NCBI GenBank assembly: GCA_019635875.1
Contig: JAHBYP010000001.1
Coordinates: forward strand, 310,001 to 374,000
DNA from: Alphaproteobacteria bacterium
GTDB taxonomy: Bacteria > Pseudomonadota > Alphaproteobacteria > Reyranellales > Reyranellaceae
DNA: 64,000 nt
Direction: 5' to 3'
Within the stretch, counting starts at the first letter, position 1. Every line of letters starts with the position of its first letter. Below, piece by piece: positions 7,682 to 15,887 of the stretch. Under the pieces are notes generated by a model that was not told where the DNA came from, made no database searches, and saw only the letters and a list, made by a program, of their open reading frames with translations. The translations under genes and the position numbers were made by a program.

Positions 7682-9118
7682 CTACTGTGTTGCCGGGGTG
7701 CCCCAGAGCGCGATGTCGGCAAACGAAGGCGTGCCTGCGGACATTGTAACGCTTAACTTCGCGTGCGTTGTGGTGATCTGCTTGGGGAGGGGGATGCTCA
7801 GGAAGTATTGGTTGCCGTAGTAGGCCTGGGTGATGGTGGACAGTGTCGCGGAAGTGCCATCGATCCCCGCAATGGAGATTGCAATGCTGTCGGACGCCCC
7901 GATCCCGTTCGGGAGCGTAATCGAAAGGCGCTCGACATGGTATCTGCCGTCGAGGTTCAGAAAGCGCGTGGTGAGCGGCGTAGACGAGGCGCCGGCCGTA
8001 GTGAGGTCGTATGAGTAGAGCTTCGATGAGCGTGTACCGACGTACACTTTGTTTTCGAGGAAGTCGGGGATGATGAGCGAGATTTCCCCGGTGAAGCCCT
8101 GGAGCGGGTTAAAGACTATGCGCGGATCGCCCGGCAGCATCTTGGAAATTGCTGTGCCCAGCTTGCCAAAAATGATCCCATCGCCCCATGACGCAAGGGA
8201 GCCGACGTGACCGTAGTTAAGGGCGTCGAAAGCAATGGCCTCGTCCGAATCAAACAGATAGAGCGGCTTGACGCCGGTGCCGAACGAAACGGTGTACGCG
8301 CCTCTCTTACCGAAGACATGAACGATGTCACCGGATCGGCGGATGCCGCGAATGGATGTCTCATTCGGGATCTCCGTTTCCCAATCCCAAGATGATTTGT
8401 TGCCGTCCCAGAAGATGAGGCGGACGCGATTGAGTCCATTGTAGGACTCGGTGATTGCGCGCGAGACGCCAGCGATTAGGTAGCGGCCGTCGTCGCCCAA
8501 TGCAGTAACGGTCTCCTGGCCTTCGAGGTTGAGCGCCTGTGCGGTGTGGACGATGGTGGCGGTACCGTCGTCAGAGAACATGCCGATGTAGTTTTTGTTG
8601 CCGTAGTAGACGCGATCGAAGAGCCGGTGCATCGGGCGATGCGGCGTGGATGTGCCGGGATCGTATGCGGTGTCATTCCAACCGGTCGGATAGGTGCCGC
8701 TTAAGTCCCACGTGCCGATGCGAGCTTGGCGCGCGAAGAGCATGGTGGCGGCCGACGCCGCGCGCGGCCTGAATATTGCCATACCATTCGCCGGAACGTT
8801 GATCGGCGTGCCGGAGCGAAGGTCAGTGACGGCTTCGTTTACGTTGACGCTGTAAAAATGACCAGAGAGGCCAAGGATATAGAGAGTGTATGTGGAGCCT
8901 GACTCGATCTTTGCGTATGCCACAGGGATGTCTACGACGACTGATCCCGTCTTGTCCGTCGGAGTCGATCCTAGTGCGACGAGACCACGGTACGTGTCAC
9001 TTTCGAGGTATGGGTTGAGACCCTGGGCGGCGTCCCAGATGCCGCCCGTGTCATCAAACTGGCTGCGCGTGCGGCCGGTGCGAAGAAGTTTTGAATCGAG
9101 CTGGAGAATTTTCTGCAT
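7682..9118 (-). CDS. Beta-rich tail/stopper-like structural protein
   Basis: 478 residues with repeated short beta-strand units and turn motifs (for example NIYI-, VYYGNKNYIGMFSDDG and IIFGKLG-like segments) that suggest a beta-propeller over about 130-370 followed by a C-terminal beta-sandwich (LSITLPNGIGASDSIAIS). Phage proteins of this size and layout are tail hub or nozzle components of short-tailed phages. The assignment rests on position and fold impression, not on a recognised signature. Confidence 0.6.
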   Translation of the reverse strand: MQKILQLDSKLLRTGRTRSQFDDTGGIWDAAQGLNPYLESDTYRGLVALGSTPTDKTGSVVVDIPVAYAKIESGSTYTLYILGLSGHFYSVNVNEAVTDLRSGTPINVPANGMAIFRPRAASAATMLFARQARIGTWDLSGTYPTGWNDTAYDPGTSTPHRPMHRLFDRVYYGNKNYIGMFSDDGTATIVHTAQALNLEGQETVTALGDDGRYLIAGVSRAITESYNGLNRVRLIFWDGNKSSWDWETEIPNETSIRGIRRSGDIVHVFGKRGAYTVSFGTGVKPLYLFDSDEAIAFDALNYGHVGSLASWGDGIIFGKLGTAISKMLPGDPRIVFNPLQGFTGEISLIIPDFLENKVYVGTRSSKLYSYDLTTAGASSTPLTTRFLNLDGRYHVERLSITLPNGIGASDSIAISIAGIDGTSATLSTITQAYYGNQYFLSIPLPKQITTTHAKLSVTMSAGTPSFADIALWGTPATQ

Positions 9119-9121
9119 AAA

Positions 9122-9970
9122 TCATTGGCCAACTCCCGTGAGAGCAAGCTGGCGGGCGCTACCTCCAATCGTCGGTGTCCAGGTTCCTGAAGAAGTGAAA
9201 GTCCAAATGTCGTTGCCGCCACCTTGCGTGAAGGTGCCACCCGTTGCTGAGGTTATCGTACCCGTGGGGGCGTAGATGATGACGATACCCGAGCCTCCCG
9301 CTCCCCCGTCGCCTCCGCGAGCGCCGCCACCGCCACCGCCCGTGTTAGCCGTGCCCGCCGTACCGGCTCCCGCGTTGTTTCCCGCGCCGCCGCCGCCCGA
9401 GCCGCCCGAGGATGCCGCAGACGTTCCGCTCGCGCCGCCACCACCTGCCCGAGTGACTGAGCCGGTGCCGGGATCGAAAGCTAAGCCATTGCCTCCGGCA
9501 CCAGTTCCGCTGTCGCTTCCTGCGCCACCTACTGCACCCGCGCCACCCCCGCCTCCGCCGTTGTAGTTGCTTCCCGTGCCGCCACCCGCGCCACCGTTGC
9601 TGCCTTGCCCGGCTGTTCCCGTGCCACCCCCTACGCCGTTTGATCCGCCGCCGCCTGAGCCGCCGTTCGAACCGGCGTAGTTGTTGCCGACGTTATCGTG
9701 GCCGCCACCACCGGCACCGCCTATCGCGGTGATCGTATCAAAAACCGAATCTTGGCCGTTGCTGCCGTTTGAGCCCGTTCCTCCAGAAACGACACCACCG
9801 GCACCGCCCGCGCCGACGGTGACGGTATACGGCGTACCTGAGGTGACTGTGTAGCCTGAGGCAGTTCGGTAGCCTCCCGCACCACCGCCACCCGCTGCAC
9901 GGGTGCTTGACCAGTTATCGCGACCACCGCCCCCACCTGCCGCGACAACAAGATAGGTTACTGTCGCCAT
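9122..9970 (-). CDS. Glycine-rich fibre-like protein
   Basis: 282 residues. It begins MATVTYLVVAAGGGGG, the hallmark opening of phage and surface glycine-rich repeat proteins, and Gly exceeds a third of residues 10-235, with runs like GAGGGGHD and NNAGAG alternating with Ser, Thr and Asn. The C-terminal 45 residues (FTQGGGNDIWTFTSSGTWTP) form a capping beta region. The composition fits a polyglycine-helix bundle such as that at the tip of some phage adhesins. No Shine-Dalgarno site; it overlaps a micro-ORF by 13 bases and may be translationally coupled to it. Confidence 0.7.
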   Translation of the reverse strand: MATVTYLVVAAGGGGGRDNWSSTRAAGGGGAGGYRTASGYTVTSGTPYTVTVGAGGAGGVVSGGTGSNGSNGQDSVFDTITAIGGAGGGGHDNVGNNYAGSNGGSGGGGSNGVGGGTGTAGQGSNGGAGGGTGSNYNGGGGGGAGAVGGAGSDSGTGAGGNGLAFDPGTGSVTRAGGGGASGTSAASSGGSGGGGAGNNAGAGTAGTANTGGGGGGARGGDGGAGGSGIVIIYAPTGTITSATGGTFTQGGGNDIWTFTSSGTWTPTIGGSARQLALTGVGQ

Positions 9971-10035
9971 ATGGTGTGGACGGTTACAGAGCCTTGATCA
10001 GTTGAGTTGAGGTCGCCGATTGTGGTCCAAGTCAT
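9958..10035 (-). CDS. 25-residue micro-ORF in the structural operon
   Basis: ATG at 10035 to TAA at 9960-9958, encoding a 25-residue peptide that begins MTWTTIGDLNST and ends WRQ. It fills the only gap between the genes at 10046 and 9970 and overlaps the start of the glycine-rich gene. A weak ribosome site makes it uncertain; it may serve mainly to bring ribosomes to the next start. Confidence 0.4.
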   Translation of the reverse strand: MTWTTIGDLNSTDQGSVTVHTIWRQ

Positions 10036-10045
10036 AGCAAGGAAT

Positions 10046-11254
10046 TTAGACTTCGATATACGTCAGGCCTCCGGAGACGGCGCTCGCCGCCGACAGGTTT
10101 GCGCGCAACGCTTCGTTGTTCGTGCCAGTCTGGAACCACCCGTGAGGATTGTGCGGTAGGACGAAGCCGCCGTTGGCCGCGAGCTGGATCTTGTTAGTAG
10201 AGCCACCGAAGACAGCGCCATCAGTCGCATTGTTGAAGTAGATGTTGTTGGCCGCGGCGGAGATCACCGCGATTGAAAGAACGCGGATCTTCTTCGACGC
10301 AACGGCGGCAACAAGCGTGTTTTCGCCTGAGGAGGCAGCGACAATGGCCGCGCGCTTGACCGTGTACGCGGTACCGGCAACGCGGATGGTGTCGGTTTCC
10401 TGCTCCGCAACCACGTGCTGCTTGCGGTCGAGCGTCATGCGCGCGGCGCCTACATCGCCCTCATCGACGCTGTCGGTCGCGGTCTCATCAGCCTGAAAGC
10501 CCGCGACCATTACGCTCGATGTGCCAGGGGTGAACGCGGCGTCGTCAACGAGCACCGGGTCGTCGATCTTCTGGAGCGCGGTGAGCGCGGAGCCGTCTAC
10601 CTGGACCGCGAAGGTGCCCGCATTGGTGACTGCGTGAGAGTTCACGGTGAGGGTAGGGGCAGAGACGATGTCCACCTGCATTTCGGAACCGGCGATGGCA
10701 TTGTCCAAGTTCTCCACAGCGGTCTTGATGCTGTCGAGTTGGGACGTGGCGAGCCGGAGCTTGGCGGAGATGGAGCCGGTCGAGCCCGCGGTCGCGGCGG
10801 CATCCGCATTGGCGCCCAACGGATCGGCGGGGAGGGTGGCAACGTCCACGTTGCCGATGTTGTTGTCGCCGGCAGCGATTGACGCGATATCGACGTTCCC
10901 GATGTTGTTATCACCTGCCGCGATGCTCGCGATGTCCACGTCGCCAATGTTGTTGGTACCCGCTGGAAGCGCGCCCACCACGTCCACCTGAACTTCGGTG
11001 TCGATCGCCGCTGCAAGCTCGGTGAGTGCGGTGTGCGAAACCGGCTGCGTCACCGCGGAACCGTCTACCTTGACAGCCGTAGCGTTCGCGCCGTGGTTCG
11101 CGAGCGAGACCTGGAGCGGCGCTGCGGAAGACACGTCCGTTGCCGATCCGTCCGCGCCCTGCGCGATCTTCACGCGCGGATACAGCACACCCCCGATATC
11201 GTCTGCTGCCCCAGTCTTGCCGCTGCCTTCCGTGAATGAAAAATTGTCTGCCAT
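10046..11254 (-). CDS. Repeat-containing phage structural protein
   Basis: 402 residues. Residues about 100-145 contain three tandem copies of a 15-residue unit of the form NNIGNVDIASIAAGD (the first copy slightly different), which is also visible as repeated DNA around 10,845-10,960. The C-terminal 90 residues are predicted beta-rich and end GGLTYIEV. Repeats of NIGDVDI type occur in phage tail and baseplate proteins. No enzymatic signature. Two bases separate it from the preceding short gene. Confidence 0.65.
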   Translation of the reverse strand: MADNFSFTEGSGKTGAADDIGGVLYPRVKIAQGADGSATDVSSAAPLQVSLANHGANATAVKVDGSAVTQPVSHTALTELAAAIDTEVQVDVVGALPAGTNNIGDVDIASIAAGDNNIGNVDIASIAAGDNNIGNVDVATLPADPLGANADAAATAGSTGSISAKLRLATSQLDSIKTAVENLDNAIAGSEMQVDIVSAPTLTVNSHAVTNAGTFAVQVDGSALTALQKIDDPVLVDDAAFTPGTSSVMVAGFQADETATDSVDEGDVGAARMTLDRKQHVVAEQETDTIRVAGTAYTVKRAAIVAASSGENTLVAAVASKKIRVLSIAVISAAANNIYFNNATDGAVFGGSTNKIQLAANGGFVLPHNPHGWFQTGTNNEALRANLSAASAVSGGLTYIEV

Positions 11255-11256
11255 AC

Positions 11257-11424
11257 CTATGATTTAGCTACGTTTGTAAGCGATGCGCTCGTTTTGGCCG
11301 CATTCGTTAGCGTCGGTCCGGTCGCCGCCGATGTGTGCGTGAAGAGAAAGAGGAAGCCGTAGAAGACTTCGCCTCCGGCGCCGGCCACGTAGCGGTTCTT
11401 GGCTATGTTGGTGAGGGTTGCCAT
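11257..11424 (-). CDS. 55-residue phage protein
   Basis: ATG at 11424, TAG at 11259-11257; it begins MATLTNIAKNRYVAGAGGEV and has a short aromatic core (FYGFLFLF). It is one base after the gene at 11426 and two bases before the next start, so the whole stretch is continuously coding. It is unrecognised but convincingly placed in the operon. Confidence 0.6.
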   Translation of the reverse strand: MATLTNIAKNRYVAGAGGEVFYGFLFLFTHTSAATGPTLTNAAKTSASLTNVAKS

Positions 11425-11425
11425 G

Positions 11426-12169
11426 TCAGCGCGTTGAGTGAGACGAGCCTCGGATAATGGACTTGGTTGGATTCTTCTGCCGCACGTAGGCGTCGAGCTT
11501 CTCGTCCAAGATCGCGATCTCCCCCTTCACCTCGCCGAGGAGCGTCGCGTTCTCGGGCTTGTTGACCCGAAGCCAATCGAGAGACGATTTCAGCGAAAGC
11601 CGGCGGTGGAAGCCCTCCACAAAGCCAGGCTCCTTGGTCGTGTCGCTTGTCGTAAAGTAGGACGGCACCAGGCGATAGAAGAGCTTGCCGGCTGCCGCTT
11701 TGGTGTAGTCCGGCAGCACATCGAAGAAAATCATGTTGTTCTTCTCCAGATAGGCGCTCGGGGTGCCGGTGTTGTCAGTATTCGGCGACATGACGAGCAT
11801 GGCGCGCGGGTCGTCGAGCGTGAGCCTGGTGAGCGGCCGGTATTCACTCGAGGTTTCTGGTTGGATCATGACCCCGGTGATATCCGTGATCGTGTTGCCA
11901 TCCTCATCGGTCAGAAACTGGTAGTTGTTCACGTTCTCTGTGATCGTGAAGGTCGAGAACTGATGATCGGTGTAGTTCGTGTCCTCGACGCCGTCTCGGC
12001 CGGTCGCGAGCTGCAACGTCAGAAGGGTCTCGCCGTAGTGGATGTTCAGGAGGCGCGTGAACACGGCTTTCAGCGTCGCGTCGCCGGTGATCGTGCCGTC
12101 ACCCAGGTTCGTCCAAAACTCGCAGTCTTGCAGCAAGCCTGTCTTTCCTGATGTGTCGTTGTACGGCAT
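11426..12169 (-). CDS. Head-tail adaptor-like phage protein
   Basis: 247 residues, mixed alpha/beta. The N-terminal half is beta-rich (DHQFSTFTITENVNNYQFL) and the C-terminal part helical (LSLKSSLDWLRVNKPENATL...VKGEIAILDEKLDAYV). Size and position between capsid-associated and tail genes suggest a connector or head-completion protein. No named family is certain. Confidence 0.6.
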   Translation of the reverse strand: MPYNDTSGKTGLLQDCEFWTNLGDGTITGDATLKAVFTRLLNIHYGETLLTLQLATGRDGVEDTNYTDHQFSTFTITENVNNYQFLTDEDGNTITDITGVMIQPETSSEYRPLTRLTLDDPRAMLVMSPNTDNTGTPSAYLEKNNMIFFDVLPDYTKAAAGKLFYRLVPSYFTTSDTTKEPGFVEGFHRRLSLKSSLDWLRVNKPENATLLGEVKGEIAILDEKLDAYVRQKNPTKSIIRGSSHSTR

Positions 12170-12188
12170 GGCGGCGGGTAGATAGTGC

Positions 12189-12566
12189 TTATTGGCTTGC
12201 GATCATCCACGCGCTGTGGGTGCCGTCTGTAGTCTCGGTGACCTTAACGCGGACGGCCTTGAGCACGACCAGGTCTTCAAGGAATGCGAGGGCAGTCGTA
12301 TCAGACGACAAGGTCACAGTCGCGACACGGGTGCGCGTCTGCGCGTTCGTGTTGGTAGCGTTGCTCACAATGAGATTGAGTGCGGTCCAGTCTGCTCCGT
12401 TAATGGTGCCCTCGACGGTGAAAGCGGAAGATCCGGCGCTGTGATTGGCGCGCTTGAACTGGAAGCCAATGCGACGGAGGCCTTCGACGTTGACCGCTTC
12501 AGAGGTGGTTGTTGCCGTGACCGCATTGAGTAGCGCTTTCTCGACTGGCGTTACAGGATTTGACAT
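12189..12566 (-). CDS. Small beta-sandwich phage protein
   Basis: 125 residues, alternating hydrophobic pattern of a beta-sandwich (GFQFKRANHS, AFTVEGTING, ALNLIV, AVRVKVTET). Located among capsid-side genes; a head decoration or fibre-attachment role is possible. No recognised signature. Confidence 0.6.
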   Translation of the reverse strand: MSNPVTPVEKALLNAVTATTTSEAVNVEGLRRIGFQFKRANHSAGSSAFTVEGTINGADWTALNLIVSNATNTNAQTRTRVATVTLSSDTTALAFLEDLVVLKAVRVKVTETTDGTHSAWMIASQ

Positions 12567-12593
12567 AGAAGGTGATGGTAAGTGCTAATTTCC

Positions 12594-12633
12594 GCTCTCA
12601 TCCCTGTCCCGACGGAGGGGACAGAGTGAGAGC
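12594..12633. other. Stem-loop between structural genes
   Basis: GCTCTCA (12594-12600) pairs with TGAGAGC (12627-12633), and CTGTCCC (12604-12610) with GGGACAG (12618-12624), around a 7-base loop. No T-run follows on the minus strand, so it is more likely an mRNA processing or stability element than a full terminator. Confidence 0.55.
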
Positions 12634-12641
12634 AGAGGTAA

Positions 12642-13169
12642 CTATGCTGCGACCACCTGGGCGCCTGCTTCGACCGGTGCCCACACGCAGTACCAGTCGA
12701 TCTGGCCTGAGTTGAAGTTGTTGGTCGCGAGCGTTTCGATGATGTCGGCACCATTGGCGATGTAGTGCTTTGCGCCGGAGTGCGCATTCACGTCTACACC
12801 AGCCTCAGAGCCCGCATCGGTGATCACGTCGCCGGCGGCGATGGTGCCGGAGCCTGCCGTTGTCTGGGCGATGATCTTCGCCGTGTTGCCGGCAACGCCC
12901 ACTTCGAGAGTGCCGGTATCGGACGCCGAAACGACAGCCGTATTACACACGCCGAAGAAGTCGGAGATCATAACATCCCCGGTGACCGTGAAGAGCGTGT
13001 AGGGGTCAGCGGTACCGTCGTGGTCGCCGTGGCTGTTCGCCGTAGCGCCCGTATAGGCTGAGGCCGCTTTCTTCGCGACGCGCCACGTGACGGCGTTGTC
13101 CACATTCGGGACGTGGTTCAGCATGCGGCCGACGACTGCTTCTGCGATTTCGTCTGCAAATTTGCTCAT
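12642..13169 (-). CDS. Capsid-region protein, possible decoration protein
   Basis: 175 residues. A short helical N-terminus (FADEIAEAVVGRMLNHV) leads into a Thr/Ala/Gly-rich beta domain (GDVMISDFFGV..., GTIAAGDVITDAG) that ends with an aromatic strand QIDWYCVWAPVEAG. Located downstream of the capsid gene, as decoration or head-fibre proteins often are. No family recognised. Confidence 0.6.
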   Translation of the reverse strand: MSKFADEIAEAVVGRMLNHVPNVDNAVTWRVAKKAASAYTGATANSHGDHDGTADPYTLFTVTGDVMISDFFGVCNTAVVSASDTGTLEVGVAGNTAKIIAQTTAGSGTIAAGDVITDAGSEAGVDVNAHSGAKHYIANGADIIETLATNNFNSGQIDWYCVWAPVEAGAQVVAA

Positions 13170-13241
13170 GATGCTTGTGCGAGGGGCTTTAGAAGTGCCG
13201 CGGCGCGCACTAACCCCGCAGAGTTGCCGCTGATTCTCTAA

Positions 13242-13568
13242 TTAGCCGAACGCGATCCAGCGAAGCTGCTCGCTGGTAACCACGAGGTCGGTATCGAGAC
13301 CGATGGTGAAGCCGTCCGCGAGCGGAGTAATGCCGTTGCTGGCGACAAGGGCTATGTCTCCGGCCGTAGCCGTCTTCATACCCTCACCGTCTGCCATGCC
13401 GGTGCACCACTCCATCATGCAGTCGCCGTCTTCGTTGATGACCTTGACGTAGCGCGGACGGAAGCCGCACGTAATGTCGAAGGCCGCCACGGTGCCCGTG
13501 TCGATGTAGGAGCCGGACGCAAAGCGTGCGATCCCATCGCCATTGTCTTGTGTGCTTGTGATAGCCAT
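13242..13568 (-). CDS. Small capsid-region phage protein
   Basis: 108 residues, predicted beta-rich, with GFRPRYVKVINEDGDCMMEW and a C-terminal SEQLRWIAFG strand. This layout is seen in small head-associated proteins of several phages. Function unknown. Confidence 0.6.
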   Translation of the reverse strand: MAITSTQDNGDGIARFASGSYIDTGTVAAFDITCGFRPRYVKVINEDGDCMMEWCTGMADGEGMKTATAGDIALVASNGITPLADGFTIGLDTDLVVTSEQLRWIAFG

Positions 13569-13584
13569 GTAAGTGACTTAGCTG

Positions 13585-14013
13585 TTAAGCGCCGAACGAA
13601 ACGAGGTTGACCTTGCCGTCCGCCTTGATGCGGTCGGGGTGGTTCTCAATGCTCATCTTGTGCTTGAGCTTGATCTCCAGGACCTCAGCCACAGACTGCG
13701 GAACGTTCACGTATTCACCCTTTCGGATGTACATGGGGTACCCGTTCAGAACGACGGATTGCGTCACTCCCTGCTTTTCGCCTGGGGCGAGCGGGATGTA
13801 GACGCGGACTTTGGGCTGAGAAGCGAGCTTGTCGCGCATAGCGCGGGCCTTGCTGCCCATCGGAGCGGCTTTGCCCAGAGCGGGACTGAGCGGTGTGACC
13901 GTCTCAGGCGCTTGCTCGGCGGGTGCTACTTCCACCGCCACGTCGGCGGTATTGGTGTCGAGCTCGGCCGTCTCAGGCGCTTGCTCGGCGGGTGCTACTT
14001 GCTTTCTAGCCAT
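13585..14013 (-). CDS. Phage protein with duplicated Pro/Ala/Glu linker
   Basis: 142 residues. The N-terminal 50 residues contain two copies of VAPAEQAPET separated by an acidic linker; the C-terminal 90 residues form a small globular domain (VRVYIPLAPGEKQGVTQSVV, YPMYIRKGEYVNVPQSVAEV). The latter pattern, a PLAPGE strand followed by IRKGEYV, resembles small head-protein domains in N4-like neighbourhoods. Directly downstream of the capsid gene. Confidence 0.65.
   Translation of the reverse strand: MARKQVAPAEQAPETAELDTNTADVAVEVAPAEQAPETVTPLSPALGKAAPMGSKARAMRDKLASQPKVRVYIPLAPGEKQGVTQSVVLNGYPMYIRKGEYVNVPQSVAEVLEIKLKHKMSIENHPDRIKADGKVNLVSFGA
13899..14000. repeat. Pair of 33-bp direct repeats
   Basis: Identical 33-base units at 13899-13931 and 13968-14000, spaced 69 bases apart, encode the repeated VAPAEQAPET linker in the gene at 13585. 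The identity at third codon positions points to a recent in-frame duplication. Confidence 0.75.
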
Positions 14014-14035
14014 GTTGAATGAACGTTAATGCTAA

Positions 14036-14993
14036 TTAGGACGATACCGCGTGACGGAGCGAGAGACCGAACGCGTCGTTGAGGATCGTCGCCACGAACG
14101 TCGCCTTCCAAGCGGAAGTCTGACGCTGGTGGAGCGGATCGGAGTTGCCGCCCGGGCCTTCGACGATGTTCTTCATCGCCTCACCCGAGATGCGGGAGAC
14201 CGCGTAGAAGTCGGCCGCCATGATGATGGTGCCGTACACGTCGATCGAGCCGGAGCCAGCCGCCGAGTAAACCTTGGCGTTGGTCGTCTCGATGAAGCGA
14301 ACTTCATCGAGTGCGCCCACTTCGCCCGGCATAGCCGTGCGCTGACCGTACTCCTCTACACGGATGAAGCCCGGAATGTTCTTGAGGTCGTAGGTCGTAT
14401 TCGGATGCACGATACCGATGAAGCAGGCATCGAGCGGAGACGTGTTGAAGCCGTCCGAGGCCGAAACCATGGACGTGACCTTCTTCGCGTTGTTGACCTT
14501 GAGCGTGCGCACGGCCTCCTGAACCTCAGCCTTCGTGATCTTCATCGCGGAGGTGACTTCGTTGTTGGCGGTCGCCGTCGAGGCGTACTGAATCGTGGTC
14601 GTCGTCGCCAGCTCGTCGCGCGTGAGCTGGTCGAGCGTGTTGGCGGCGTTCTCACCGAGAATGTCCGCAACTTCCGTCAGGAGCGGGTCCTGGGTCGTGA
14701 AGTTGAGCTTGTCAGTGATAAGGACGCCATTGCCGTACTGCTGCACAGTCGCGTCAACGTTGGTCACGCTGAGCGACGCGAGAGACGGGGTAACACCCTC
14801 TACGAGAGGGTCGGTTGCTGCCGAAAGCAGCGAGTACCGGCGGAAACGGATGTTATCCGTGTTGTTGCGCGGGATGTCGCGCACTTGCCCCCATTTGGTG
14901 TGGACGAGCAACGGCTTCGCCTTGGTGAGCAAGGTTCGGTCGTAGAACGTCGAGACAGCATCGGGGACGGTAGAAGTGGTGTTTATAAGCCAT
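14036..14993 (-). CDS. Major capsid protein, N4-gp56 family, with apparent N-terminal frameshift
   Basis: From residue LTKAK onward (14,932 leftward, 298 residues) the protein matches the N4-gp56 capsid family: HTKWGQVRDIPRNNTDNIRF, a VQQYGNGVLITDK segment and a C-terminal ADFYAVSRISGEAMKNI. Upstream, the conserved N-terminus STVPDAVSTFYDRTL is plainly encoded but has no start codon in its own frame before a TAG. The ATG at 14,993 enters that frame only if one A of the AAA at 14,984-14,982 is skipped; it would then read MAYNTTSTVPDAV. So either the assembly has an extra base, the gene is mutated, or a +1 shift occurs. Otherwise TTG at 14,932 would give a shortened product. Confidence 0.8.
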
Positions 14994-15013
14994 TTCTTAC
15001 GTTGCTAAGATGG

Positions 15014-15568
15014 CTATGCCCTTCCCGACATGACGCGCGATCGTTCGCGCTGGAATTCCTCGTCGGTCATGTCCCAAGCGTTCTTCTGCGGTTTGGCGTT
15101 GCGGCCTCCCTTGTTCGGGGGCGGCGTGGCTTCCTTCGTTGCCTTCGCTTCGCGCATCTTCTCCAGCTTCGCTGCCACGATCTCATCGGTGGCTGCAGCG
15201 CTGGGCTCGATGCCGAGACGCGTGGCGGCAGCGATCACGAAATCCTGTTCGGCCTGGTCTTTGATGCCGAGGCCGGCAAGTTCCGCGCGCACTACGCGCT
15301 TGGTGAGGTTAGACAGAGCTTCGCCGCCCTTTTCCGGGTCGGCAGGCTTGGGCTTGCCTTCGAGTTCTCGAACACGCGCCTCAGCCTTTTCGGCCCGTCG
15401 CTTCTGATCCTGAAAGGCCTTGGCATCCTTGCGGATCTGCACCAGGTCTTCTTGCGGTTCATCGGCTTCAGGCTCAGGAGCTTCAGGCTCCTCCGGAGTT
15501 TCGATCTCAGGGGCTTCCGGCGCCTCTGGTGCCTCTGCGGCGGGCACTACCACGTCTTCATTTGCCAT
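15014..15568 (-). CDS. Scaffold-like protein
   Basis: 184 residues. The N-terminal 45 residues are an acidic Ala/Pro/Glu repeat (EAPEAPEIETPEEPEAPEPE), the middle is a coiled coil (FQDQKRRAEKAEARVRELEG), and the C-terminal part is basic with NKGGRNAKPQKNAWDMTDEE. Acidic, helical and placed between portal and capsid genes: the usual position and character of phage scaffolding proteins. The cryptic duplication style of the Pro/Glu linker echoes that of the gene at 13585. Confidence 0.75.
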   Translation of the reverse strand: MANEDVVVPAAEAPEAPEAPEIETPEEPEAPEPEADEPQEDLVQIRKDAKAFQDQKRRAEKAEARVRELEGKPKPADPEKGGEALSNLTKRVVRAELAGLGIKDQAEQDFVIAAATRLGIEPSAAATDEIVAAKLEKMREAKATKEATPPPNKGGRNAKPQKNAWDMTDEEFQRERSRVMSGRA

Positions 15569-15624
15569 AAGGGGTGTTGTTACGCCGGTCCGATAACCGG
15601 CAGGCTTCTAATATGATAACCCAC

Positions 15625-15882
15625 TCACCGCGCCGGATTGGAAGGCACGGGTTGTGGATTACGGAAAGCTATCCGCTCAAGCTCGGAGACGCGCTCTCTC
15701 ATGAGATCGCGCGCGCCACGCCAGACCTTCACCGCGCGGCCGTACTCCGCGTCGTCCGCAAGTGGCACGCCTGCGCCAAGCTCCTCATCGTCAGGCATCA
15801 GGACCGCCAACACCGCCGCGGCCATCGGCTTATTCTCGATGAACGCTCTGATCTGTCGTTGCTGGTCGTCGTTGATCTCCAT
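15625..15882 (-). CDS. Small phage protein next to the portal gene
   Basis: 85 residues, helical and charged, beginning MEINDDQQRQIRAFIENKPM and ending in a Pro-rich tail. Five bases downstream of the portal gene. Small helical proteins in this position occur in N4-type capsid modules, but no function is known. Confidence 0.65.
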   Translation of the reverse strand: MEINDDQQRQIRAFIENKPMAAAVLAVLMPDDEELGAGVPLADDAEYGRAVKVWRGARDLMRERVSELERIAFRNPQPVPSNPAR

Positions 15883-15887
15883 ACGCG

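Noticed and set aside
13899..14000. 33-bp direct repeats as CRISPR
   Set aside because: Only two units inside one coding frame and in-frame spacing of 69 bases; a duplicated linker explains them.
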